A DNA stretch of 64,000 nucleotides from Ulva prolifera (taxonomy: Eukaryota > Chlorophyta > Ulvophyceae > Ulvales > Ulvaceae), in assembly GCA_023078555.1 (NCBI GenBank), contig CM041198.1, positions 6,882,924 to 6,946,923 of the forward strand. Direction: 5' to 3'. The position numbers and the translations under genes were made by a program. Positions 45,501 through 54,399 of the stretch are shown piece by piece. Position 1 is the first letter of the stretch, and each line of letters starts with the position of its first letter. Under the pieces are notes generated by a model. That model saw only the letters and a program-made list of their open reading frames with translations, had not been told where the DNA came from and searched no databases.

Positions 45501-46570
45501 TCAAGCTCGTCAATAGGCTGCGCGCTGTCGCTCCCCGGCTCGTCCGACAGCGTGCTCCGGTCTCGTGTGGTAACAATCAGCCGGCTCGCATCGACGCACA
45601 ACCCCGGGCATGTCGCAAAGTTCAAACACGCCACAACGGCATGCGTCGGGCTGTTCCACACGTCATCGAGCACCAGCAGCACGCTCCACTGCTGGTCGCA
45701 AACGAGCTGCGCGAGCATGGACAGCGCCTCGTCCGGGTGCCGAAACGGCACGGAGCACTGCGGGGCGAGCTGCACGAACGCAGACTTCAGCAGCGGCAGC
45801 ATGTCGGTCGCATCGCTGCCGACCTTCAGCCACACCACCCTGTCGAACCGGCGCTTCGACTGCTCAAACACCGCCGCGGCGATCGTCGTCTTCCCGGCGC
45901 CCCCCATGCCCTCGATCCCGATGTTGCGCGTGTGGCTGAGCAGCCGCCGAATGCGCGGCACGAGGTCGCGGTCGTGCTGGAACAGAGGCGCGTGTGCACG
46001 CGGCGGCCCACACTCCCATGCCACGGCCCGCGGGCCACGCACAGGGCGGAGCTGCTGCAGCTGTGTCGGCTGCACGCGCGGGGCGGACGGGCCGGAGACG
46101 CACTGCAGCGCACCGTCCAGCCGCATGTGCTCCTCCCGGGCGCAGTACCGCTGCAGCTGCCGGCACAGGCTCCGCTCCTGCACGCCGCGCTCCACGCGGC
46201 GCCACAGCGCCTGCCACCACCAGACACAGCAGAGGTCCTCCGTGGGGGCCGCCGCGTGCGCGAGCATGAGCGCCGCGTCCTCCAGCGCCTCGCACAACTG
46301 CTCATACTCCCCGCGGTGGCCCTCGAACTGCGGCAGGTCTGTGAGGCGGTCGAGGGCCTGGACGGCGCGGTGGAGGGTGGCGTCCTGGAGGAGCTGGAGG
46401 AGCTGCTGTGCCTGGCGCGGGTCCTCGAGGACGGCCTGTGTGCGGGAGACGAGCCACTTGATGGACTCCTCGACGGCCCAGCCGGCGACGTCGCTGACGA
46501 CCGGGACGGGGACGGCGTGGCCGATGAGGCGGGCGGAGGCCTTGGCAGCGATTGCCGTGCACGTGGACAT
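42515..46570 (-). CDS. Plant-type NLR (NB-ARC, leucine-rich repeat) immune-receptor-like protein
   Basis: A single exon of about 1,351 residues from the ATG at 46570 (MSTCTAIAAKAS). The frame is open 67 codons further upstream, but that part is not protein-like; a start at 46588 is also possible. The N-terminus (about 1-180) is helical without a TIR; a HRGEYEQLCEALEDAALMLA segment followed by a W-rich stretch recalls RPW8/HeLo-type domains, which is inference only. The NB-ARC follows in order: P-loop GMGGAGKTT (221-229), LLVLDDVW (298-305, final W as in CC-type NLRs), SRLIVTTRD (329-337), GNPLALKVLG (404-413), CFVDCAAFPG and MHE in place of MHD (534-536). From about 613 to the end come some 30 LRRs of 24 residues in two alternating types, CxxLVxLDLxxCxxLxxLPD and LxxLTxLxLxGCxxLxxLPQ. 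Known relatives sense pathogens in land plants; its role in an alga is unknown. Confidence 0.93.
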   Translation of the reverse strand: MSTCTAIAAKASARLIGHAVPVPVVSDVAGWAVEESIKWLVSRTQAVLEDPRQAQQLLQLLQDATLHRAVQALDRLTDLPQFEGHRGEYEQLCEALEDAALMLAHAAAPTEDLCCVWWWQALWRRVERGVQERSLCRQLQRYCAREEHMRLDGALQCVSGPSAPRVQPTQLQQLRPVRGPRAVAWECGPPRAHAPLFQHDRDLVPRIRRLLSHTRNIGIEGMGGAGKTTIAAAVFEQSKRRFDRVVWLKVGSDATDMLPLLKSAFVQLAPQCSVPFRHPDEALSMLAQLVCDQQWSVLLVLDDVWNSPTHAVVACLNFATCPGLCVDASRLIVTTRDRSTLSDEPGSDSAQPIDELEVVKVHGLDEGHSQRLFHHSAFPDHERCPPPTAACEEVCSQMIGKCSGNPLALKVLGASVKEVLERCSSAAEARVEQQEALHCLLSQLAIDGAGGAVATCETSVQQLPPSLRRCFVDCAAFPGSAHMPEAHLLHLFASNAPLHTSASVQAAARKLQALVDRNLLSVSTDAFQRREYCMHEILHEIALEHLRAREGNSASKRRATEQPRRSRSSFYTQAALQEAFSATDPQRRGEQASACIDHIMAQSAALHWPPMSKLRYLRLSGDVSRLGAALKQSTVELPLLNFLDLSGCTGVAAVLHCLLPAAQQLLHLDLQNCEALTHLPASIGRCMLLTHLNLQGCSGLVSVPVSLDRCSELQHLDLGSCTSLAWPPEMLNACSSLTLLSLASSSDGLVALLERLLHGSSHVHLKSLAISGHAHLAQLPEGIGRCRELVALNLGHCKALMHLPEALGSLSLLTHLDLRGCVGLERVPPGVGSCIELISLDLRGCRSLTHLPDSIGALRQLTILSLGGCARLHRIPESLGGCSALVALDLQHCVRLTLLPDTTGSLQQLKLLILLGCEALEQLPQSIGDCVELAALGLQGCTNLAYLPDTIGRLRQLTLVHLNGCTRLEQVPQSLGACSALVDLDLQDCTSLTQLPDSVGGLAQLTILHLHGCEGLQQLPQGIGLCSQLVDLDLHDCKRLGRLPDSIGALCQLTTLILKGCGALQQLPPDLGGCGKLVALYLQNCTSLTHLPESLGGLSHLTVLQLAGCESLEELPQGLGGCTELVSLYLQNCKSLARLPDIIGGLSHLKFLILRGCHSLQQLPESLGRCSALVDLDLLNCSSLQQLPESIGSLSHLTILFLGGCYSLEQLPQALGECTALVALDLQDCRRLRQLPDAIGGLWCMRYLDLEGCEVLEHLPQSIGGCSRLVDLDFQGCRSLAYLPKSIGDLGHLTALELTGCGRLSELPQSLGRCSELVMMDLTGCSRLERLPVGVSGWCEPLRRNVRDVGA

Positions 46571-47160
46571 CACGGGCACCTGTAGCATGGAGCCCGTGCC
46601 GTCAGAATGCAGGTACCTGCTGACGTTGGTAATATGGAGACACGATGCTTTGCACGCGTAGCTCCAGTGTGACATGGTGCCAGAACTTTCGACATGTGGA
46701 TGTCGATGATTTTGGATTATGAAACGTACACATGCATGTGGCCAGAGGGGTTTGAGATGATGTGGACGCATGCTGTACTAGGAAGCCTGCAATGAGTAGC
46801 ATCATATGCACGCAGCAGCCCCAAGGATCCATATGGTGAAGTGCCATGCGCATATGGTGGCAGCTGCAATGGGTAGCACCAGCCAGCAGTGTCTGCGACA
46901 GCACTTGGGCCGGGGGGGGAGGGATCGGACTATACACCAAACATCGCCACAGAGATCAATGCTGACCCTTTGAAGCAGGGCTATGTCATTCCGAACTCTG
47001 ACAACGCAGCTGGCGGCATGTGTGTGGGGGCTCGGACATGCCATGAGATGCAACCACAACTCAGAGCGGACTGGACGTAAAGCATGAAGGCGGTGTCAGT
47101 ATCGGCGTGTCCGCACTTTCTGAGGGCTGCTGGTCGCCAGTCACGAACACAGCCGCGCTC
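46571..47160. other. Upstream region of the NLR gene
   Basis: No other gene. The promoter should be here; no core element can be assigned with confidence. Confidence 0.35.
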
Positions 47161-47310
47161 CGCCGAGGGGAGGGGGGCCACAGTGCAGAAGCCGAGGGGA
47201 GGGGGGCCGAGGGGAGGGGGGCCGCAGTGCAGAAGCCGAGGGGAGGGGGGCCGACGGGAGGGGGGCCGCAGTGCAGAAGCCGAGGGGAGGGGGGCCGCAG
47301 TGCAGGTGGT
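47160..47310 (+). repeat. G-rich minisatellite
   Basis: Tandem GCCGAGGGGAGGGGGGCC, with or without GCAGTGCAGAA, about five or six units of alternating length. The G runs could form quadruplexes on the plus strand. Confidence 0.85.
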
Positions 47311-49241
47311 GATGTGCTGCGTAGTCTCAAGCGGAAGTTCTCCACTGGGGCTACATCGGACTCTGCTCAGGCTAGAGCTAGCTCGGCTGCTTCACACCCT
47401 GCATGCAGGGCAATGTGTCACACACTTGCGAGCCAGCTGCTGTGAAGTAAACTGAATATGTAGCAATGTAGCTGAGGAGCCGGCTCCGAGACTCAGAAAG
47501 CCCAGACAGCGACTACAATGGCAGCCTGCGAAACCGCTTTCACTCAATTGGAAACCATGCAACTCATGATTTATTATCCGGGCTGTGCAGGTGCGCTACT
47601 GTATTTCTCTCTCCGGATGTCTGTATTGATAATGAGTCATCCTGGGCACTCACAGTGTGAGCTCAAACGCGCGCTACCGTCATCGGCCTGCAGACGTCTG
47701 TCGACACGCAGGCAAGGCTAGCTGCAAGGCTCGCGAGCCAAGGCTCCCTGCTCCCGAAGATGACACACACGGCATGGCAGGAACCGGAACTTCTAAACGA
47801 CACCAAAACGGACACACGTTCAACCTATAGAGCATTCCATCGACGTCGTGCCAGACCGTCGCGGCCTTTCCGAGGAGCAATGGGCCTGATTGACGATCAG
47901 CACGGATGTACAGAGCGAAAGAGCTGCAGCAGTCTACGTTCGTTGAGGATGGTGCACAAGTGAGGAGTGATGGATGGTGCAAGTTCATACGAGTTTAGCG
48001 CCTGAGCCGAATACGCGCGGTGTTTCAGGAGCCTCTAATGAGGCCTCGTGAGGCCGACGCTGCAAAATCTCATGCTCCCGGATCGTTGACCACCACCTAC
48101 GAAGCCAGGCTCCTGGCGCCAGCCCATGAATTGTAACATGACTCAATACGGAGGGCAGAAAACAATATAAGTTGAATGCTGACACTATTGACACAGTTAT
48201 GGAGCCCTGGTGGAGGCTGGTTCGAGCTCACGCGGCCATCGTGCACTTGGCACTCAGTCTTGATGTCGAGGCAGTGGGTAACGGACAGTGCATATGGGCG
48301 TGATGATACACATTAGCGTTTTCCATGATTGTGTGCATGCCTTGTGCTTAACCAGACGACCAGAGCTCTTCAGCGTTCCATACTGCAGCGCTAGCAGCGA
48401 GGCGAGCTGATATGCATCGACGCGAGAACCACACCCGTCCAGTCACCCCAAGGTTGAGTCACTCTCGATGGCTTAAATGGTGGAAAGAGCTGTTGCATAG
48501 AGCGGGGTTGCCCGCGGTACGCTCGCTACACCTGATAGCGAGCTCTGGGGGTGCAGGCGTGCCTTGGTCCAGCCATGCTATGCACGCGCGTGCTTCGACG
48601 TTTTTCATGGAGGTCAGGTGCGTTCCTAGTGAGATCAACGATGTCCGTCAGTGGTATCATGTGTCGTGCTTCGTGTCGGTGAACATGGAGAGCCTGAGCC
48701 GAGCTCGCGAGGTATGCATGCATACACCTTCACCCACCGCAGGAAGCTTCTCTGATGGAGATTCAGTCTTATGCATGCAAAAGTGTGAAGTCTGCGCGTG
48801 AGGGCCGCCGAGCTGCACGGTGCTCTGACAATGCAAGCCAGGCATGAGCCTGCATCTGGGGTGTGTACGTATACGTATATATCTGGACATCGTATCTGGA
48901 CATCGTTGCCTCACAGATCAGTTTCTTTTCACAGCCAATCCCCACTCCACGGCCGCCCTTGCCTCGATATCGATGGCGCCAGCTCCGGATATCCTGGGCC
49001 CCCACCAGGAATCTACATACTTACTGGCATCCCAATGATGTGACGGCAGAATTAATACCGGCGAATGCCGGTGGCCAGTGTAACCGGCACTCAACCGGGC
49101 ACTGGAATTTCCCCCGAGCTGTAAGCAGAATTGGCCCAAGTGTTGCGCAATTGGCCACAACCCGGCATACTTGGGACGAAAATTGCGGGCGCCCCGGGCC
49201 CCAGTGCGAAGTGCAGTCAGGGCGCTCGATGGAAAAAACAC
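47311..49241. other. No gene recognised
   Basis: Short ORFs without motifs. Tandem ATCTGGACATCGT occurs near 48888-48906. Part of 47090-47340 weakly resembles 61180-61320 (both contain GGGCTGCTGGT(C/T)GCC), which may be an old repeat. Confidence 0.35.
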
Positions 49242-49302
49242 TGGCGGTAGAATCCTGTACAGGATTCTACCGCCACATGGTTGTGGGACGTCCCACAACC
49301 AT
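49242..49302. repeat. Two perfect palindromes back to back
   Basis: 49242-49275 (34 bp, centre CTGTACAG) and 49277-49302 (26 bp, centre GGACGTCC) are both perfect with no spacer and are separated by one base. They end exactly where similarity to the LINE at 63.1 kb begins. Confidence 0.95.
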
Positions 49303-50060
49303 CACAGCTGCAGCTAGCTGTTGTCACATGCTCAGGGTGCGCACCCTCGCCATGCCGACAGCCGGCGTTTTCACCTTGCCCGCCACAGCCCCGCCAAGTG
49401 CCATGCTGCTGATCCCCTCTAGAAGGACGACCCCCGCATGCGCATGCGGGCTCTCAGTACACGCGACGCGCAACAGCAGTCACGGCGGTCGGCCCCCATC
49501 AGGGGTGCCCCTCAAGCCACCCTCCGCTCATCTCGCTGACGCGCACAGCGCTACCCAAACTCTTGATGCTCCTGGGAGCGCCGGTGATCGGCGACACGTT
49601 TGGCTCTTGCCTGCATATCGGCTTGGATGTCTGCTCCTTTGCTGTATGCGACGGCAGCTGCGGCCCGGCGCAAGCACGCTAACTGCGGCCGCGCCGGCTT
49701 TGGGGCATACATGTTGACCCCGTCATCGCATGCAACGTTAACGTACAATTGGAGCGGCGCTTGTGTTCCTCAGAAATCTTGCTGACGTGGCTGTACGGCC
49801 GGGGGATATCGCGATCGATGCCTTCTGGCGGCTGTGCGTACCGGATCTGATGCATGTGCGCGACCTGCCCCATATGCATGCCGCCCGGTCGCCCACTAGG
49901 TGCGTGCCGCTGCTCCGCTGGTGGCACGTCGCGAGGGCAAGGCAGTTCTGACAGTTGCGGCGCCGTCCAACAACCTCTCGCCGCTCACTGGCCACATGGC
50001 GTTAGCGGTGGGCCGCCGGGCTTTGCCGGCCGTCCAGGAGGGCAGTGCTTATCGGCTTTG
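49303..50060 (+). mobile_element. Decayed 5'-truncated LINE, nuclease end
   Basis: It aligns with 63110-63900 (GTTGTCACAT, CGGCGGTCGGCCCCC, CTGACGTGGCTGT, CTCTCGCCGCT). Fragments of the nuclease domain are visible in changing frames: PVIGDTFGSCLHIGLDV matches the VPVIGDVCVTHP region of the 12.3 kb copy, and VFLRNLADVAV matches AFLNRLADVAA. The coding part ends near 50000; the UTR probably continues towards 50860. Confidence 0.65.
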
Positions 50061-50865
50061 TGCTGCATTGTGGCCTGCACTATGGGTGCTTGCCTTGCCT
50101 GTCGCCGCACCATTCTGCTGGTGTCACGGTCCAAATTCGAGCCGACGGTGGTGTTGGTTCGGGCGTGCAGTGCAGTACGGGCGTGGGGTTATTGCATGCC
50201 GCTCAGCGGGGGAGCTCTGCAGCGGGCGAGCGCAGGGGGCGGGAATTGGGTGTGGGGGCTGTGAACACTGAGCAGGTCCTGTGCGCAGCTATGGGTGGGG
50301 TTCGGGGACTGGCTGCTTGGGCCTGGCGTGTATCGAATTTGCAGGGACGATGCCGCAATATGGGGGGGTGCATACAGGTCTGGGGTTCCAAGGGCCTGCA
50401 TGCGTGCATGCATATTGGGAATTGCATATTGGGAGTGTATGGAGTGTGCGTGAGTGGGCTCTTGGTGGACAACGGAGTGTGGGTGAGGTCCTGTGGTGTA
50501 GGATTGATGATTTTCGTTACAAGGACAACATTTGAGGCGGCAGGTAGCACCGGCGGGGCAACGCACACGCAAGCCAATGCACCATCGACAGCACATGTTA
50601 CCGATTGGCATGCCCCTCCACGGGTACAGTGCACATCATGGCGGCCGAACACGCACTCCAAAGTGTGCGCCAGAGGGGTCTCCCCTGAACCCCCTAAATG
50701 AGGGGGCCCTCATGGCACCCAGGCTCTGCCCCCAATTAACCCCTGCAGCTGGTCCTGAACGACCCGAGGACGCCGGTACCGCAGTGATTGTTGCGGCCAT
50801 GCTCGGTGCTGCCGTGCTTCACGTGTAGGCCCCTCCGGCCGCGTGGGCGGGATCGTTCTGTGTTA

Positions 50866-51646
50866 GGCCGTGTTCAGTGGAGATGAGGTCACATGAAAAA
50901 AAAGCGTGAAATAGAGATCTGAGACGATAGATAGACTTTAAAACATGTTTTATGTATGACTGCATTTTTCGTTTGTTCGGATTTGTTATTATTGGAAAGT
51001 TATGGTCCGCTAACGTGTGAACCCTTTCTGTGCGTCCTCGGGCCTGTGAGTACCCCCCCCGGGGGGGGGGTGCGCACAGGGAGGACGCACAGCATAGGGC
51101 GTGGACGCGGACGCTCAGGCAGGACGCACAGACTCAGATGTGCCAGGGAACGACCTGGAACACCTACCTGAACGCCGATCATGAATACTGTGCATATACG
51201 TGGTCTATTTTGTGTGGTTTCTTGCTTTCCCATCGACATTTGCGTCTGAATCTGTGAACGTGCACCATGGTTTCTGACGCCACATGTCCCAAGTTCTCTC
51301 GCGAACAGGAGGAAGGCCTATTTGAAAATTCTGACAAATATCCTCCAATCTGTGGTGAGCAGGACGGCTCGATGGCTGTGGGGAAGTCGAAGAATGTGTA
51401 CGAGAACGTTTTGAAAGACTACCTTGCAACAATACGCACCGTGATCGAAACACCGCAGGACATTACATAAGGTCTCTAATAATCACACATAACGTAGACG
51501 TGACATTTGGAAGCGTTTAGACGGCTCGTTGCTTTCGCGGGGCTGTGCGTCCCGCCGGCACTACTCGCCACTGAACACGGCGCCTCTGTAGACCCGGTCG
51601 AACAGTCCGCGTCCACGCTGTGCGCCCACCGCCACTGAACACAGCC
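50866..51646. mobile_element. PIF/Harbinger-like element with TTA target duplication
   Basis: Ends GGCCGTGTTCAGTGG and, reversed, GGCTGTGTTCAGTGG form 15-bp inverted repeats with one mismatch. TTA lies directly outside both (50863-50865 and 51647-51649), the 3-bp target duplication typical of this superfamily. A further copy of the end motif lies inside at about 51568-51583. No DDE transposase is visible. A small ORF at 51267-51470 (SREQEEGLFENSDKYPPICG) could be a remnant of the second, Myb-like protein, but that is a guess. Internal sequence includes a C/G inverted run near 51053-51070. Confidence 0.75.
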
Positions 51647-51884
51647 TTAGGGCCCTGGGCTGCGTGTGTGTGGCTCTTGTGGTTTTAGCTGATGATTGGT
51701 GCGTACACGACAGATGCGACAGTGTCGTCGTCGGCGCATTCATGCTAAACCAGGCCTATTCCCATTGTCTTGCCTTGTCCTTGTAACACACCCACCCATC
51801 TACACGCACACCCGTACACACGAACCCTAAACACAGGAACCCCCCTGCTAACACGCGCAGGTTCATGACACAACCATGTTCTGT

Positions 51885-52395
51885 GGCTGTGGCTCGGTGG
51901 GGTGGGGGTGGGTCTTGGGGCTAGGGCGGCCCCCAGCAATCGGGCGGCCATGATGGGCGGCCTCAGGCAGCAGTGTGTTGGGTTTGGCCCTGTCGTACGG
52001 CGGCGGGCGTTGTGGTGTGGGTGGTTGTGATGTTGTGTGTCGGCCGTGGGGTCTGTGCGTGCGTGTGTGGGTTCGGGTTTGTGGGTGTGTGGGTGTGTGG
52101 GTGTGTGCTTGGCGGTCTGCGGATCTGTGTGTTACAAAGGAAAAAGCCGGAGGGGCCGGTAGCACCGCCATGACCAAAAGGGAGAGCACGAACTACGCAA
52201 TGCGCACGCAACAGGAGAGCAACAGCCAACGCCAAGGCACAACAAGCACCCACAAACCCCCACGCGCCCACACACTACCACACGAACCACACACCGAAAC
52301 CCGACCCACGCGTGCGTGCGTGTCTGTGTGTTTGCTTCGGCTGTTTGCTTCTGTCGCGGTGCTGCCCGCCTTGCTGCGTTTGTCCTTGTAACACA
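51885..52395 (+). repeat. LINE 3' untranslated block, copy 3, with an inverted LINE end inside
   Basis: It matches the block at 6236-6605 but is interrupted from about 52127 to 52310 by sequence starting TGTGTTACAAAGG, which is the reverse of a LINE end (CCTTTGTAACACA). After it the block resumes (GCGTGCGTGTCTGTGTGTTT) and ends TTTGTCCTTGTAACACA. Either a second LINE inserted in reverse, or one copy was inverted during insertion. Confidence 0.65.
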
Positions 52396-53373
52396 GCCAT
52401 GTTCGAGGCGGTCCAACACGATGGTGCCCGGCCAGGGGGCCCCACCGCTAACTCATGCCCTACCTGCATAGACCTAGCATATGCTGCGCCGATGCACCCA
52501 AACGCCCGTACACGCCTGACCAGAATCCAACGGCCGTGGCACAATCATCACAGGCCGTGCATCCGTCATTCACGTGCGCATGCTGCAGGATGGGCCGAGC
52601 CCGGTAGCCCCATCGCTAAGGTAAGCGGTCACCCGCACCGAGCGGGCTGGGATCCCGAAGGGCAGCCCCCCGCACTGTACGCCGCACTGTGCGCATGTGT
52701 GCGCATGTGCGGGAGTGGGCATGTGAGGTATATGTGTGCGCGGGTAGTGCAGGCCTTGAAGGCTGATGTGTCAGGGCTCTGCATCGATTGGCGGCGGTGG
52801 GATGCAGAAGGGTGGGTTATTGGTGGGATGGATGTATGTCTTGCATTGCGCAGTATTCCTTGCAGTGTAACTGGACGGGTCACGGCTGCCTATAGCTGCC
52901 TCCCCGACTTGGCACGGCGCCACGGCGAAGCAGCCCCTCCAACATCTTCGCAAGCTCCTCGCGATCGACAGGCATCCATATGTAATTGTCCGTCCGGCTC
53001 TGGCGCCTCCGAGTCGCAAAGATCTGTGAGATCAGCGCAGCACTTGTGACAGTGCATGCCATTGCACGCACGCAGTGCCTCAGTGCTTCTATAGGATGCT
53101 ACAGAAGCGTGAGTTGCACACCCGCACTCAGACGACCACAGCACAACGGTCTTTGTCGACACATCCTCCACTGGCCTACAGTCAGCCAAACAGCAGCATA
53201 CAGCGGCAGTGCCTCATGCAGCAGCTCATATATCGATAGCTACGCGGCGCCGCACGAAAGCGCGGTCGGTCACCGATCGGAACGCTGATAGAGCGGCCGC
53301 GCAGGTCTCCGTGCTCGGCCGCCCGAGGAGCCGCTGGCGTCTCGTGGACAAAAATGACGAACAGTCGCACACC
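52396..53373. other. No gene recognised; left flank of the CACTA element
   Basis: An ORF at 52312-53049 has no domain. The minus strand at 52890-53189 has a cysteine-bearing ORF (CNGMHCHKCCADLTDLC), not recognised. Confidence 0.3.
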
Positions 53374-54399
53374 CACTAGAAGAATGGCGACACGGTGAAT
53401 CGGAGAGCTGACGTAGTGTGTACGGAGGGGCAGTTGGAGAGCCTTCGGAGAGTCGGTGGAGGCCGGACGTAGGTTGCACGGAGTATCGGATCGTTGTGGC
53501 GGAGGTGGGGCAGAGGTAGGTAGGATTTTCCGAATCCCGTCCGGTACGCCCCAGGGCAACGCCTTTTGTGGCTAGCCTGCCTTCGGAGCACAGCCGGAGG
53601 ATGAACGGACGAAAACACAGTTCCGTTATGCGTCCGGCGGACGGGCTACGGACGGTTGCACTAAATTTCGGATCCGACCCGTATCCGTCTGACGTCCGCC
53701 TCGGGGATGCGGGAAGTACGGGCTGGGCCTAAGGAGTGGTGGCCTCCCCACGTCTTGTACCCGTATGGCTTGGGATACTCACGCATGCTCACGAATGATG
53801 TGCACTTGTAGACATGCGCGTGGCGCCATGCTTCACCAGAGGCGTCATGGGCGTTATTACCGGATCAGACTTGGTCGCGCTCGTGTAAGCAGGGTACCGG
53901 AGGGAGAGCGGTTTCGTGGAAGCATGATGGGGTGGATTTGTTTGTTATCATTTGAGGCACATGTACACGGCACTGGAGATGGCAACATGCCTGCATTCAT
54001 ATGATGTAGGTGCTTACATGGCTTGCGCTTTCCTTGTTCATATCGAGCTTCATACATAGCTCACACTCCCATACATTCCCTCGGGACAGACTCCCTGACA
54101 TTCCCTGGACATGACCGGGCAAAGGACCTATTTACAGGCTGCAAGATGGTCCTGAGGTGACCCAACTACAAGCATGCAATGCACTGGCATGTCTACTCGT
54201 CCTCATCCGGGAGGCCGTCAATTATGGTGTCTTGAACCTTTGATAACTCGTCCTGCATGCAATACCATCTGCATGAGTGCACGGCTCCGATGCATTCGTT
54301 GTCCGAGTGACTGTCACACAAATGGTGCTACTACCAGGGATTGCAGACATTGGTGTCACATGTCGGATCAAGTGTATCGGGGTAGTGACATACCCTCAA

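Noticed and set aside
42377-46661. Long plus-strand ORFs opposite the NLR (for example 45257-46585 and 43113-43901)
   Set aside because: They are antisense frames of the GC-rich NLR coding strand, with repetitive composition mirroring the LRRs and no domains.
52312-53049. 245-codon ORF as a host gene
   Set aside because: It starts inside a LINE UTR block and has no domain or plausible splice context.
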